From NCBI RefSeq assembly GCF_012926505.1, contig NZ_JABBNT010000001.1, forward strand, positions 186,001-250,000: DNA of 64,000 nt. Direction: 5' to 3'. Source of the stretch: Pacificispira spongiicola. Its GTDB lineage: Bacteria; Pseudomonadota; Alphaproteobacteria; UBA8366; Aestuariispiraceae. Numbering within the stretch: the first letter of the stretch is position 1; the number at the start of each line of letters is the position of its first letter. Below the pieces are notes generated by a model. It was not told where the DNA came from, made no database searches, and was given only the letters and a program-made list of their open reading frames with translations. Shown here one piece after another: positions 25,404 to 34,658 of the stretch. The position numbers were made by a program, and so were the translations under genes.

Positions 25404-26675
25404 TCAACCTTTCTCGCCGGGCCACGGCTTGCGCCCTTTCTCGTTCCAGGGAAGTAAGGCGACAAGCAAGACAAACACCAACACCCACCACGCAGCCCAA
25501 ATCGAAAAGTTCACCATGGCGCTGGACCAAAAGACCCCCATCAAGAAGAGGCCCGCCCAGCCATCGCATCGACCCGCCACAACGCGCACGGAGTACCGGC
25601 GTACGAACATCAGCAAAGCAGCAACAAAGGCCGACAGCCCCAGAATGCCAGTTTCCGAGCCGATTTCCAGAACCCAATTATGCGGGTGGGCGGGGATATA
25701 TTCCTGGTTCATACCGGGAATGATGTCATGCGCGCCCGGAACCTTGCTGATCGTGTTCGGTCCGACCCCAAGCACAGGCGACGACTTTAACTGCTCCCAG
25801 GTGAAACCCCAGATAACCTGCCTGTGCCAATCGGGGAACGGCACGTTCATTTGCGGCACCGGCGGGGCCGGCGGCTTGGGCAGGGCTTCAAGGAACACAA
25901 CCGCTCCGCCCAGCGCGCCGACAAGTAGAACCGACAATACAATACGGCGCATGGCGGGTCTGATCCGTCCAAGCAGCAAGACGACCGCCACGAAGGCCGA
26001 GCTGCCAACCATACCAAGAATACCGGAATAGCTGGGCTCCACACCATCGGCGTAAAGTTCCAGCATGACCAAGGGCACACAGGAAAATGCAGCCCACTTT
26101 ACCGACCCCCCGATCCGAAGACCGAAGTAGAAGACAACCGGAAGCAAACAAACAACCGCGGACCCGAACATCTTGAAACGAACCTGCGCCGACGCCCATT
26201 CGCCGCCCCCTACCGCGCGTACAAAACCGTCGATATGATCGCCGAGATAAAAGCACGCCACCACGAATAGGATGACAGCGAGCGATATCCAGACAAGCGC
26301 CCGCCCCATAATCTGCCGCCGGTCCGAATCCTCATCCAGGAAAACGGAAAACAACAATCCCGCAAAAACCATGGCGACCGTGCGGATGACCGTTTCCACC
26401 GATGCCCAGACATGGTCCGACAACAACGCACTGCTCAGCCACAGCAGAAACCCAGCGCCGAGCGTCATCCCCAAGGGAGAGACAATACGCCTGAAAACCT
26501 CGTCCCACGCCGCGCGGGTCGTGAGGCTGGATAAGACACCGATCAGTGCCACCGCCAGGAAAGGCGCCATCGCCGCCTTACCGATCGCGAGTGCGGGTAC
26601 GGCAGCCCCCAACGACACCCCGACGGCGATCGTCCGAACCGACAACCCGCGAGGGTCTGACCCGCTATTTTTCAC
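25404..26675 (-). CDS. O-antigen ligase/polymerase family protein (Wzy_C)
   Basis: A 423-residue membrane protein with about eleven predicted helices. The large periplasmic loop contains the family signature, here GVGPNTISKVPG followed by the conserved His segment AHPHNWVLEIGSETGILGL. It would ligate or polymerise a lipid-linked O-chain or exopolysaccharide. It is the first gene of a seven-gene minus-strand operon (25404 down to 19683) and its stop is 4 bases from the MaoC-like start. This ties the acyl-loading genes to a surface glycan. Confidence 0.88.
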   Translation of the reverse strand: MKNSGSDPRGLSVRTIAVGVSLGAAVPALAIGKAAMAPFLAVALIGVLSSLTTRAAWDEVFRRIVSPLGMTLGAGFLLWLSSALLSDHVWASVETVIRTVAMVFAGLLFSVFLDEDSDRRQIMGRALVWISLAVILFVVACFYLGDHIDGFVRAVGGGEWASAQVRFKMFGSAVVCLLPVVFYFGLRIGGSVKWAAFSCVPLVMLELYADGVEPSYSGILGMVGSSAFVAVVLLLGRIRPAMRRIVLSVLLVGALGGAVVFLEALPKPPAPPVPQMNVPFPDWHRQVIWGFTWEQLKSSPVLGVGPNTISKVPGAHDIIPGMNQEYIPAHPHNWVLEIGSETGILGLSAFVAALLMFVRRYSVRVVAGRCDGWAGLFLMGVFWSSAMVNFSIWAAWWVLVFVLLVALLPWNEKGRKPWPGEKG

Positions 26676-26746
26676 GACATGCTCCCTGGAACGGAAAAGG
26701 CGCCGAGCCTAATCCGACCCAGCGCGCTTTTGGTTACACAATGACG

Positions 26747-26791
26747 CGGGCTTGCTCAACCCGGGAACGTCGGGGGCCGTCCGCAAGCCCG
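26747..26791 (-). terminator. Stem-loop downstream of ridA
   Basis: A perfect 9-bp inverted repeat, CGGGCTTGC at 26747-26755 and GCAAGCCCG at 26783-26791, begins 8 bases after the RidA stop. It is GC-rich but has no T-run. It could end the sox-related transcript (possibly with Rho) or stabilise its 3' end. Confidence 0.4.
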
Positions 26792-26798
26792 GTGCGGA

Positions 26799-27149
26799 TT
26801 ACTTGACCGCCGCGACGATGATCGCTTCGAACTTGTACTCCGGCGTGGCCAATTTCGCTTCGCCCGTGGCGCGGGCAGGCGTGTTGTTCGGGTCGACCCA
26901 GGCGTCCCAAACCGCGTTCATTTCGGCAAAATCCGCCATGTCGGCCAGCCAGAGAGTCGCCTGCAGGATCCGCGACTTGTCGGACCCGGCCTTGGCCAGC
27001 AGTTCCTCGACGGCAGCCAGGGCCGTTTTCGTCTGTTCGGTGACGCTGGCGCCTGCCGTGCCGACCTGACCGGCCAGATAGACGATACCGTTGTGGACGA
27101 CGGCCTGGCTCATACGTGGGCCGGGGTCGAGACGGGTAATATCACTCAT
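26799..27149 (-). CDS. RidA family protein
   Basis: A 116-residue protein of the RidA/YjgF/UK114 family, small trimers that speed hydrolysis of reactive enamines and imines to ketones. Typical segments are YLAGQVGT, QTKTALAAVEELLAKAGS and PARATGEAKLATPEYKFEAIIVAA, where the Arg of PARA is at the position of the catalytic Arg. It is encoded 18 bases after an amine-oxidising flavoprotein, which makes sense because such oxidases release imines. It belongs to the less studied Rid subfamilies rather than the archetypal RidA, judged by the ending. Confidence 0.88.
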   Translation of the reverse strand: MSDITRLDPGPRMSQAVVHNGIVYLAGQVGTAGASVTEQTKTALAAVEELLAKAGSDKSRILQATLWLADMADFAEMNAVWDAWVDPNNTPARATGEAKLATPEYKFEAIIVAAVK

Positions 27150-27167
27150 GAGATTTCCTTTCGGGGT

Positions 27168-28271
27168 TCAAGAAAGAAAACGGCCCGGCGAGAGTGCCGA
27201 AACCGTTTCGGCGTCCAGACCGCAGTCGCGCCCCAGACACAGATCGGCAGCCAGCGTGGATAGTGCGGGCGCGGTTTGGATGCCGTAACCGCCCTGCCCC
27301 GCCAGCCAGAAAAAGCCGTCGCAGCGCGGGTCGAAACCGACAACGGGGCTGCGATCCGGTGCGAAACTACGCAAGCCCGCCCAACTACGCTCCACGCGGG
27401 TGACGGGATAATTGACGGCCTGTTCGAACCGGTACAGGCCTTCCGCCAGCACCATATCGTCGGCCCAGGCATCGTGCGGATCGACCGGGTCCTCGTCGGC
27501 GGGGGAAACCATCAGGGTCCCGGCTTCCGGCTTCGCATACCATTCCTCCGACGCGGCGGCGAATAACGGCCAACGGTCGAACCCCTCAATTTCCGGCGCG
27601 GGCAGGATCGCCGCCGTCCGCCGCATCGGCTGAATACCGATCGGGGACAGTCCGGCCAATCCGGCAAGGACATCGGCCCATGCGCCCGACGCATTCACGA
27701 CGATCGGGGCTTGATAAGTGTCACCGCCCGCCGTGACAGTCCAAACGCCGTTGTCGCGGGACAGCGCTTCCACCGGGGCCTTGGTCGCAATGGTCCCGCC
27801 ATTGTGGCGCAGATACCGAATGTACCCCTGGAACAGGCGATCGACATCGATGTCCTGCGCGTCCGGTTCATACGCCGCCGCCACCAGCAATTCCTTGCGG
27901 AGAATCGGCACCAGTTCGACCGCCTGTTCCGGCGTCATGCGTTCGATGCCGACCGCGCCGTCCAGATAGGCTTCCAGTTCCGGCAGGTCCTCTTCACCCG
28001 CCACCAGCAATTCGCCACGCGGGGACAGGACCGACGTAAGGTCCAGAATTTCAGGCGATTCCAGGAACGGGGCGGATGCCGCATTCAGACTGCGCAGCAC
28101 CGCATTGCCGTAATTCCGGATGAAGATCGCCGCCGAGCGGCCCGTCGAATGACGGCCCGGCGCGTCTTCGGTTTCCAGAACGATGACTTTGGCGTCTCCG
28201 CTGAGCATCGCCGCGGCACCAATGCCCGCAATGCCGCCGCCGACGACGATGACATCCGCCGTTTCGGACAT
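27168..28271 (-). CDS. FAD-dependent oxidoreductase (glycine/D-amino-acid oxidase family)
   Basis: A 367-residue flavoprotein with an N-terminal dinucleotide motif (VIVVGGGIAGIGAAAMLSG, residues 8-26), GRHSTGRSAAIF near 40-51 and a C-terminal GQGGYGIQTAPALSTLAADL that completes the FAD site. The architecture is that of the DAO family (sarcosine oxidase beta, glycine oxidase, D-amino-acid dehydrogenase). It follows soxG after a 78-base gap that holds a strong inverted repeat and is followed by ridA. It probably oxidises a second amine or amino acid related to sarcosine breakdown. No ribosome binding site is clear apart from the repeat's GAGCGGGG. Confidence 0.87.
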   Translation of the reverse strand: MSETADVIVVGGGIAGIGAAAMLSGDAKVIVLETEDAPGRHSTGRSAAIFIRNYGNAVLRSLNAASAPFLESPEILDLTSVLSPRGELLVAGEEDLPELEAYLDGAVGIERMTPEQAVELVPILRKELLVAAAYEPDAQDIDVDRLFQGYIRYLRHNGGTIATKAPVEALSRDNGVWTVTAGGDTYQAPIVVNASGAWADVLAGLAGLSPIGIQPMRRTAAILPAPEIEGFDRWPLFAAASEEWYAKPEAGTLMVSPADEDPVDPHDAWADDMVLAEGLYRFEQAVNYPVTRVERSWAGLRSFAPDRSPVVGFDPRCDGFFWLAGQGGYGIQTAPALSTLAADLCLGRDCGLDAETVSALSPGRFLS

Positions 28272-28329
28272 GAAAAACCCCGCTCAAGCTATTCTCGTTG
28301 GGCGGACCTTAGAGAAGTCGAGCGGGGTT
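28272..28329 (-). terminator. Terminator-like hairpin overlapping the ribosome binding region
   Basis: On the minus strand AACCCCGCTC pairs perfectly over 10 bp with GAGCGGGGTT, with a 34-base loop, and is followed by TTTTTC directly before the ATG at 28271. It looks like an intrinsic terminator after soxG. However, its 3' arm is also the only purine-rich sequence upstream of the oxidase start. It may terminate, attenuate, or hide the ribosome binding site. Confidence 0.5.
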
Positions 28330-28349
28330 CGAAAGGGCTGTTTCCGTCG

Positions 28350-28853
28350 TCAGAGACCTGCCGCGAATTCCTTATTCGCGATATGCAGCAGTTCTTCCGC
28401 ATGAGGGGCGAAACTGCGCCAGACCGACAGGGTGAAGCGGTTGTCCGCTTCCCGTACCAGAATGGCGGGCACCGTGTCGAAAAGAGTCCGCGTGCCCGAT
28501 CCGACCGTGACCAGCGCCATGTCGCGCGGCACCCCGACGGTCAGCAGTTCCTCGGCCTGTTCGCCGGAAATCTGATAGGTGAATTCCCGGTCCGTGACCT
28601 CAACGAGGCTGTGCGGCGTGTCGGCATAGATACCGGCGAAGGCGGCCACGACCGCGTCGCGTTCGCTTGCGGCGGCATCCAACTGCCATTCGTCCGGCCC
28701 CAGGCACAGGGCGCGGCGGCTACCGTTCGCGGCCATCCCGCCGATGGTCGTCGGCAGATCGACGCCGAACGCCTTGGACGCGGCGGCGACGCCTCCCGCG
28801 GCGACACGGAAACTGAACCGGGCTTCTTCCGGCAGGCGCGTGATTTCAACCAT
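28350..28853 (-). CDS. soxG: Sarcosine oxidase gamma subunit
   Basis: A 167-residue protein matching the small gamma subunit of heterotetrameric sarcosine oxidase, which packs on the alpha subunit. Recognisable stretches are RALCLGPDEWQLDA, SLVEVTDREFTYQISGEQAEELLTVG and TLFDTVPAILVREADNRFTLSVWRSFAPHAEELL. It begins 15 bases after soxA. Gene order soxB-D-A-G is the standard one. Confidence 0.92.
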   Translation of the reverse strand: MVEITRLPEEARFSFRVAAGGVAAASKAFGVDLPTTIGGMAANGSRRALCLGPDEWQLDAAASERDAVVAAFAGIYADTPHSLVEVTDREFTYQISGEQAEELLTVGVPRDMALVTVGSGTRTLFDTVPAILVREADNRFTLSVWRSFAPHAEELLHIANKEFAAGL

Positions 28854-28867
28854 GGTCGTCTTCTCCG

Positions 28868-31800
28868 TTAAAGCTTCAGGCGCGCGCCTTCGGGGTCATA
28901 GAATACGGTGCTGGCCTGCACCGTCGCTTCAATCACGCCGTTCGGCATCGGGATATAGACCGACTTACCGTCCCGCGCGCGGCCGTCCTCAACAACCGCC
29001 ATGGCGATGGACCGACCCAGCGCCTCGCTCCAATAGGAGGAGGTGACATGGCCCAGCATCTTCATCGGGATCGGCTGTTTCGGGTCGTCGACGATCTGCG
29101 CGCCTTCTTCCAGCACGGTCTTGGGATCGACGGTTAACAGACCGATCAACTGTTTGCGGCCCGACGCAACCAAATCCGGGCGCGCGAGCGATCGCTTACC
29201 GACGAAATCCGGTTTCGCCTTGCCGATGGCCCAGGAAATCCCGGCATCGTCCGGCGTAACCGTGCCGTCCGTGTCCTGGCCGATGATGATATAACCCTTT
29301 TCGGCGCGCAGAACGTGCATCGTTTCCGTACCGTAGGGGCAGATATCGTATTGCTGTCCGGCTTCCCACAACATCTCCCAAAGCTGGAGACCGTAGCGGG
29401 CCGGTACGTTCACTTCGAAACCCAGTTCCCCGGTGAAGCTGACACGGAACAGACGCGCAGGTAGACCGCCGACCGTGCAATCCGCCACCGACATATGCGG
29501 GAAGGCCTCGTCGGAGATATCCAGACCTTCGACCAGCGGCTCCAGCAGTTTACGGGCGTTCGGACCGTTCAGCGCGACCACCGCCCATTGTTCGGTGGTG
29601 GAGGTCAGCCAAACTTTCAGGTCCGGCCATTCGGTCTGAAGATAATCTTCCATCATGTTCAGGACGCGCGGCGCGCCGCCGGTCGTCGTGGTCACGTGGA
29701 AACGGTCTTCCGTCAGGCGACCGATCACGCCGTCATCCCGGATATACCCGTCTTCCCCCAGCAGCAAACCGTAACGGCAGCGACCCGGCTGAAGTTTCGT
29801 CCAGGGATTCGTGTACATGCGGTTCATGAATTCGACCGCATCCGGGCCGACCACTTCGATCTTGCCCAGGGTCGACGCGTCGAACATGCCCAGCGACGTG
29901 CGGGTCGCCTTGCATTCGCGGTTGACGGCCGCATGCATGTCTTCACTGCCCTGCGGGAAGTAACGCGCACGGCGGAACAGGGCGACCGGTTCGAAGACCG
30001 CGCCTTTTTCTTCCGCCCAGCTGTCGATGGTCGTCTTCCGGGTGATTTCGAAATGACCGTCCTTGTGATAGCCCGCCAGCGCGCCGAAGGTCGTCGGCGT
30101 ATAGGGCGGACGGAAGGTCGTCAGACCGACCTGTTTCACGTCACGGCCCAGCGCGTCGGAGGCAATCATCAACCCGTTGATGTTGCTGAGCTTGCCCTGA
30201 TCGGTCGCCATGCCGTTGGTGGTGTAGCGCTTCACATGTTCGATCGACTTCATGCCCTCACGCACGGCCAGACGGATATCCTTCGCCTGCACGTCATTCT
30301 GGAAGTCGATGAAGGCCCGCGCCGATCCCGGATCGCCGTCGGTCGGCAATTCGCGATGGGTTTCGCCACTACCGGTCCGATCCTTCGACACCGTGAAAGT
30401 AACCGCCGCACCGGACTTGCCGAGGCTCTTCACCGCCGCGGCACCGGCGTCGGCCCCGTCTTTCAGCGTATCGGCGATGCCCCAGACGGCACGGCCCGCG
30501 CCCGCGACCTGGCATTCCTCGGTCTTTTCATGCGGCAAGTAGACTTTGTTCTCGTCGTCCCAGATCAAGGACCCCTTAGTGTGGGAGAACAGATGCAGGT
30601 TCGGCGTCCAGCCGCCGCACATCAGGACGGTGTCGCAGGCCACGACATGGGACCCGCCGGACACTTTGCCGTCGGTTACCGGCGCAACGGTCATCGACGT
30701 GACGCGCTTGCGTCCCGAGGTGCCCGTGACGGTGCTGCTGAGAAACACGTCGATGCCCAGCGCGCGGGCGGAATCGACCAGGGTCGGATCGACCTGTGCC
30801 CGCGTATCCACGATGGCGTTGACTTTCACACCCGCCGTCAGCAGGTCGAAAGCCGCGTACCAGGCGCTGTCATGGCTGGTCACCACCGCCGCATAGCGGC
30901 CGACCGTCACGCCGAAGCGGTTCAGATAGGTCTGCGCGGCCCCGGCCATCATGACACCGGGCCGGTCGTTGCCGTCAAAGACAAGCGGCTTTTCCGAGGC
31001 GCCCTGGGCCAGCACGACCTGCTTCGCCCGGACACGCCAGAGGCGTTCGCGCGGCGCATCCGCCGGCGGTGTCGCCATATGGTCCGTCAACTTCTGACAC
31101 AGGCCGACCATGTTCTGATGATAATAGCCGATGGCCGTCGTGCGGGTCATGATCCGCACATTGGCCATGCCGGACAATTCGGCGACCGTGGCGTCCAGCC
31201 AGGACCACGCATCCTTGCCGTCGATTTCGATCGACGGTTCGGACAGCAGCGACCCGCCCAGTTCCGACTGTTCATCGACCAGGACAACCGATGCGCCGCT
31301 GCGCCCGGCGGTCAAGGCCGCTGCCAGACCGGCCGCGCCGCCGCCGACGATCAGCACGTCGCAATGGTGGAAGCGAGACGCATAGTGATCCGGGTCTTCT
31401 TCCGTCGGCGATTTGCCGAGACCCGCCGCCGCGCGGATGAAAGGTTCGTAGACCTTGTCCCAGAAGCTGCGCGGCCACATGAAGGTCTTGTAGTAAAAAC
31501 CCGCCGAAAACAGCTTGTGCATCCGGTCGTTCACCGACCCGATATCCATGGTCAGGCTGGGCCAGCGGTTCTGGCTTTCCGTCTTCAAGCCGTCGAAGAC
31601 TTCCTGCATCGTCGCGCGGGTGTTCGGTTCGAATCGGCCCGGACCGCGCGTCGTACCGACCAGCGCGTTAGGTTCTTCCGATCCTGCGGTCAGGATGCCA
31701 CGCGGACGGTGATACTTGAACGACCGGCCGACCAGATGAATCCCATTGGCCAGCAATGCGGACGCAACCGTATCCCCGTCCAGCGCCTGAACGGTCTTGC

Positions 31801-31870
31801 CGTCGAAGGTGAAACGGACCGGTTTGGAGTGATTGACCCGGCCCTTGCCGGCGATACGAAACGCGCTCAT
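28868..31870 (-). CDS. soxA: Sarcosine oxidase alpha subunit
   Basis: A 1000-residue subunit. Residues about 15-90 form a ferredoxin-like domain, the NAD-binding Rossmann motif is CDVLIVGGGAAGLAAALTAGRSG with a following VLVDEQSELGGSL near residue 172-210, and the last 380 residues form a GcvT/aminomethyltransferase domain that binds tetrahydrofolate (YTNPWTKLQPGRCRYGL and the ending DPEGARLKL). The enzyme demethylates sarcosine to glycine, giving methylene-tetrahydrofolate and hydrogen peroxide. Length and motifs are those of complete family members. Its start overlaps soxD by 4 bases. Confidence 0.95.
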   Translation of the reverse strand: MSAFRIAGKGRVNHSKPVRFTFDGKTVQALDGDTVASALLANGIHLVGRSFKYHRPRGILTAGSEEPNALVGTTRGPGRFEPNTRATMQEVFDGLKTESQNRWPSLTMDIGSVNDRMHKLFSAGFYYKTFMWPRSFWDKVYEPFIRAAAGLGKSPTEEDPDHYASRFHHCDVLIVGGGAAGLAAALTAGRSGASVVLVDEQSELGGSLLSEPSIEIDGKDAWSWLDATVAELSGMANVRIMTRTTAIGYYHQNMVGLCQKLTDHMATPPADAPRERLWRVRAKQVVLAQGASEKPLVFDGNDRPGVMMAGAAQTYLNRFGVTVGRYAAVVTSHDSAWYAAFDLLTAGVKVNAIVDTRAQVDPTLVDSARALGIDVFLSSTVTGTSGRKRVTSMTVAPVTDGKVSGGSHVVACDTVLMCGGWTPNLHLFSHTKGSLIWDDENKVYLPHEKTEECQVAGAGRAVWGIADTLKDGADAGAAAVKSLGKSGAAVTFTVSKDRTGSGETHRELPTDGDPGSARAFIDFQNDVQAKDIRLAVREGMKSIEHVKRYTTNGMATDQGKLSNINGLMIASDALGRDVKQVGLTTFRPPYTPTTFGALAGYHKDGHFEITRKTTIDSWAEEKGAVFEPVALFRRARYFPQGSEDMHAAVNRECKATRTSLGMFDASTLGKIEVVGPDAVEFMNRMYTNPWTKLQPGRCRYGLLLGEDGYIRDDGVIGRLTEDRFHVTTTTGGAPRVLNMMEDYLQTEWPDLKVWLTSTTEQWAVVALNGPNARKLLEPLVEGLDISDEAFPHMSVADCTVGGLPARLFRVSFTGELGFEVNVPARYGLQLWEMLWEAGQQYDICPYGTETMHVLRAEKGYIIIGQDTDGTVTPDDAGISWAIGKAKPDFVGKRSLARPDLVASGRKQLIGLLTVDPKTVLEEGAQIVDDPKQPIPMKMLGHVTSSYWSEALGRSIAMAVVEDGRARDGKSVYIPMPNGVIEATVQASTVFYDPEGARLKL

Positions 31871-32169
31871 GCCTTGCTTCCGGTCAGTTTGGAAATGTCG
31901 GGACGGGCTTCACCCGCGGGATAGGTGGTCAGGAACTTGTCCGTAACCGTGTCGCGCGCCGCATTGAAGAAGCGGCCACAGCCATGGATATGGCGCCAGC
32001 GTTCGAAATGCGTGCCGCGCGGATTGGATCGAATGAACAGAAAATCGCGCCATTCGTCGTCGGACAGGGCGGACGGGTCGACCGGACGCGCGATATGGGC
32101 TTCACCGGCATAGGCGAATTCCAGCTCCGGCAATTCCTTGTCGCAGTACGGGCAGTGGATCAGCAACAT
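31867..32169 (-). CDS. soxD: Sarcosine oxidase delta subunit
   Basis: A 100-residue zinc-binding subunit. The ligands are C6 and C9 in CPYC near the start and the His and Cys of HIHGCGRFFNAARDT. It also has WRDFLFIRSNPRGTHFERWRH, highly typical of the family. It stabilises the alpha subunit in the tetramer. It lies 40 bases after soxB and overlaps soxA by 4 bases. Confidence 0.94.
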   Translation of the reverse strand: MLLIHCPYCDKELPELEFAYAGEAHIARPVDPSALSDDEWRDFLFIRSNPRGTHFERWRHIHGCGRFFNAARDTVTDKFLTTYPAGEARPDISKLTGSKA

Positions 32170-32209
32170 GATGGTCGGTCCTTATAAGACGGTCTCTTTA
32201 AGACGGGCC

Positions 32210-33463
32210 TTAGTGGGCAACGGCGGCGGCGGCGGCTTCGTCGATCAGCCGTCCGGTGGTGAAACGCTCCAGCGTGAAGGGCGCGTTGATCGGGTGCGGT
32301 TCGTCCTTCGCGACCGTCCAGGCCAGAACATGCGCCGCGCCCGGGGTCGCCTTGAACCCGCCGGTACCCCAGCCGCAGTTCACATACAGACCCGGCACCG
32401 GCAGCTTGCCGACGATGGGCGAGCGGTCCGGCGTCACATCGACGATACCGCCCCATTTCCGCATCATCCGCATGCGACGGAAGATCGGGAAAATTTCGCA
32501 GATCGCCGCGACCGTGTGTTCGATCAGCGGCAGACCGCCCCGCTGGGAATAGCTGGTATACTGATCGGTGCCGGAGCCGATGACCAATTCGCCCTTATCG
32601 GACTGGCTGATATAGGCATGCACCGTGTTCGACATGACAACGCAGGGGAAGATCGGCTTCACCGGTTCGGATACAAGCGCCTGCAGCGGGAAGCTTTCCA
32701 GCGGCATCCGCACGCCCGCGGAATCCAGCACCACCGTCGTGTTCCCGGCGGCGGACACGGCGACCTTTTTCGCCTTGATGAAGCCTTTGGCCGTTTCCAC
32801 ACCCTCGACGGCGCCGTCCGGACCGCGACGGATGGCGGTCACGGCGCAATTCTGGATGATATCCACACCGCGCTGAGACGCGGACCGGGCATAGCCCCAG
32901 GCCACCGCATCGTGGCGCGCAGTCCCGGCGCGGCGCTGCAGGGCGGCGCCAACCACCGGATAACGCGCACCCGGATCGATGCTGAGCGGCGGGCAGAATT
33001 CCTTCGCCTGTTCCGGCGTCAGCCAGGTGTTGTCCACGCCGTTCAGACGGTTGGCATGGATGTGACGCTGGAAGCTTTGGATGTCATGGACGTTATGCGC
33101 CAGCATCAGCACGCCGCGCTTGGAATACATGACGTTGTAGTTCAGATCCTGGCTGAGGTTTTCCCACAGGTCGACGGCGTGGTCATAAAGACCGGCGCTT
33201 TCGTCATACAGGTAGTTGGACCGAATAATCGTCGTGTTGCGGCCCGTATTGCCGCCGCCCAACCAGCCCTTGTCGATCACGGCGACATTCGTAATGCCGT
33301 GTTCCTTCGCCAGATAATGGGCACAGCCGAGGCCATGACCACCGGCACCGACGATCACAACGTCGTATTCGGCTTTGGGTTCGCGTTCGGGCCACTGTTC
33401 CTGCCAATTCTTATGGCCGGACAGGGCGTTCTTGAACAGCGACAGGGCGGAAAAATGCGTCAT
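32210..33463 (-). CDS. soxB: Sarcosine oxidase beta subunit
   Basis: A 417-residue flavoprotein that carries FAD and a covalent FMN and holds the sarcosine oxidation site. The Rossmann motif is YDVVIVGAGGHGLGCAHYLA, followed by NVAVIDKGWLGGGNTGRNTTIIRSNYLYD, a hallmark of SoxB. The C-terminal NCGWGTGGFKATPGAAHVLAW is also typical. It is the first gene of the soxBDAG operon. The 141 bases upstream to the nitrile cluster (33464-33604) probably hold its promoter, but no consensus was clear. Confidence 0.95.
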   Translation of the reverse strand: MTHFSALSLFKNALSGHKNWQEQWPEREPKAEYDVVIVGAGGHGLGCAHYLAKEHGITNVAVIDKGWLGGGNTGRNTTIIRSNYLYDESAGLYDHAVDLWENLSQDLNYNVMYSKRGVLMLAHNVHDIQSFQRHIHANRLNGVDNTWLTPEQAKEFCPPLSIDPGARYPVVGAALQRRAGTARHDAVAWGYARSASQRGVDIIQNCAVTAIRRGPDGAVEGVETAKGFIKAKKVAVSAAGNTTVVLDSAGVRMPLESFPLQALVSEPVKPIFPCVVMSNTVHAYISQSDKGELVIGSGTDQYTSYSQRGGLPLIEHTVAAICEIFPIFRRMRMMRKWGGIVDVTPDRSPIVGKLPVPGLYVNCGWGTGGFKATPGAAHVLAWTVAKDEPHPINAPFTLERFTTGRLIDEAAAAAVAH

Positions 33464-33604
33464 CGTGGATCTCTTACCGTACGGGGGGATCAGAACGGGG
33501 CGCAGAATGGGGGCCGCGCGCCGAAATGAATTGTACGCCTGCGTCGGAGATTCAACAAATTTGCGCCACGTGCGACATGTCTGGCGACGACACCAGACTT
33601 ATGC

Positions 33605-34003
33605 TCACGGGTTTTTCAACTCCAGGCCACGCTCATAGAGGATCGGCGTGCCGTGCGGCGTCGCTTCCGCGGCCCGCTTCCATGTCGCCGCGACATCGCC
33701 CAAATGCGCCGCATCGGCGACGCCCGCTTGTGCGATCATTCGCTCCAGCGCCTCAGTCCAAGCCGAAAAGTAGGCTTCGGCATAGGCGGAGGACCGGATA
33801 TCGCCGCCCATGTCGGACGGCAGGTCCTTCAAGACGTCGGAAAACATCTCCGCCCAGGCGGGCCACGTGAACAGACCGGCCTCATGCAGTTTGACGGTCA
33901 GCGCGAAGGCTTTCGCCTGCCACGGCGCATGGAAAACGGGTTCGTCATTATCGATCGGCAACCCCTGGATCGGCGGAACCGAATTCTTCCGTGTATCAGA
34001 CAT
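33605..34003 (-). CDS. Nitrile hydratase accessory protein (self-swapping chaperone type)
   Basis: A 132-residue protein that resembles the N-terminal half of the nitrile hydratase beta subunit, as NhlE/P14K-type proteins do. It has DNDEPVFHAPWQAKAFALTVKLHEAGLFTWPAWAEMF and AYFSAWTEALERMIAQAG. In Co-type systems such proteins deliver the cobalt-loaded, cysteine-oxidised alpha subunit to the holoenzyme. I placed the start at the ATG at 34003, which overlaps the end of the beta-subunit gene by 8 bases. The open frame upstream is antisense/overlap sequence without family similarity. Confidence 0.88.
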   Translation of the reverse strand: MSDTRKNSVPPIQGLPIDNDEPVFHAPWQAKAFALTVKLHEAGLFTWPAWAEMFSDVLKDLPSDMGGDIRSSAYAEAYFSAWTEALERMIAQAGVADAAHLGDVAATWKRAAEATPHGTPILYERGLELKNP

Positions 34004-34658
34004 GGTCCAGATACGGCTCCCACGCATCGATCGATACGGCATCGCCGTCCCGTCCCCGGTCACCCCATAGGGTCTTGGCGTCAAAGGTGACGGTATAGAT
34101 CCATTCGGCCGCCGAGCGATCACCCAACGCGCTCTTGTCCGGGAAGGCATGATATCCCTGCACCGCCTCCACCGTACCGACCTTATCGCGGGCATAGGAC
34201 GGTAGACGCACATGCCCGGTCGGTTGCAGGTTACGGGTCCGAACCCGGTCCCCGACGGCAAAGGCCGGTTTCCTGTCGCCCGGGTCGCGGTCTACAGGTC
34301 CGCCCTTTGCCAGGGCGGCGGCGACCATATCGGCCTTCAACACGCGGTTTGGCGGCGCTGTCTCATGCAACGGTTTTCCCGCCGCCAGTTCGTCTTGCGT
34401 CACCAAGCCGTGACGAATCAGCAGGCGCTCCAACGCCATGATCCAAATCTTGTAGTAACTCGAACTCAGATACTCGACGGGATCGCGGTCTTCGCGGGCA
34501 TGACGGGACTCATCCAGGGTCCAATGACCCATCGCCCCCGCCGCCAGGGTCACGGCCATGGCGCGCTTTTCCCAATCCGCATGGAACAGCGGTTCGTCCT
34601 GTTCCGGTGCAACGGGACCGAACCCGTCGCGCCCACCCAAATCCTGCGGTCCGTTCAT
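33996..34658 (-). CDS. nthB: Nitrile hydratase beta subunit
   Basis: A 220-residue beta subunit. It begins [16 protein letters not shown] and continues with [32 protein letters not shown] and [19 protein letters not shown], all characteristic. The C-terminal SH3-like part has [24 protein letters not shown] and [14 protein letters not shown]. Its ATG at 34658 overlaps the alpha-subunit stop by 4 bases (ATGA). It forms the substrate channel and active-site Arg contacts with the alpha subunit. Confidence 0.95.
   Translation of the reverse strand: MNGPQDLGGRDGFGPVAPEQDEPLFHADWEKRAMAVTLAAGAMGHWTLDESRHAREDRDPVEYLSSSYYKIWIMALERLLIRHGLVTQDELAAGKPLHETAPPNRVLKADMVAAALAKGGPVDRDPGDRKPAFAVGDRVRTRNLQPTGHVRLPSYARDKVGTVEAVQGYHAFPDKSALGDRSAAEWIYTVTFDAKTLWGDRGRDGDAVSIDAWEPYLDHV

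Noticed and set aside
29495-31924. Plus-strand frame of 809 codons opposite soxA
   Set aside because: Long only because of GC bias; composition is Arg/His/Gln/Asp-rich and soxA on the other strand is fully conserved.
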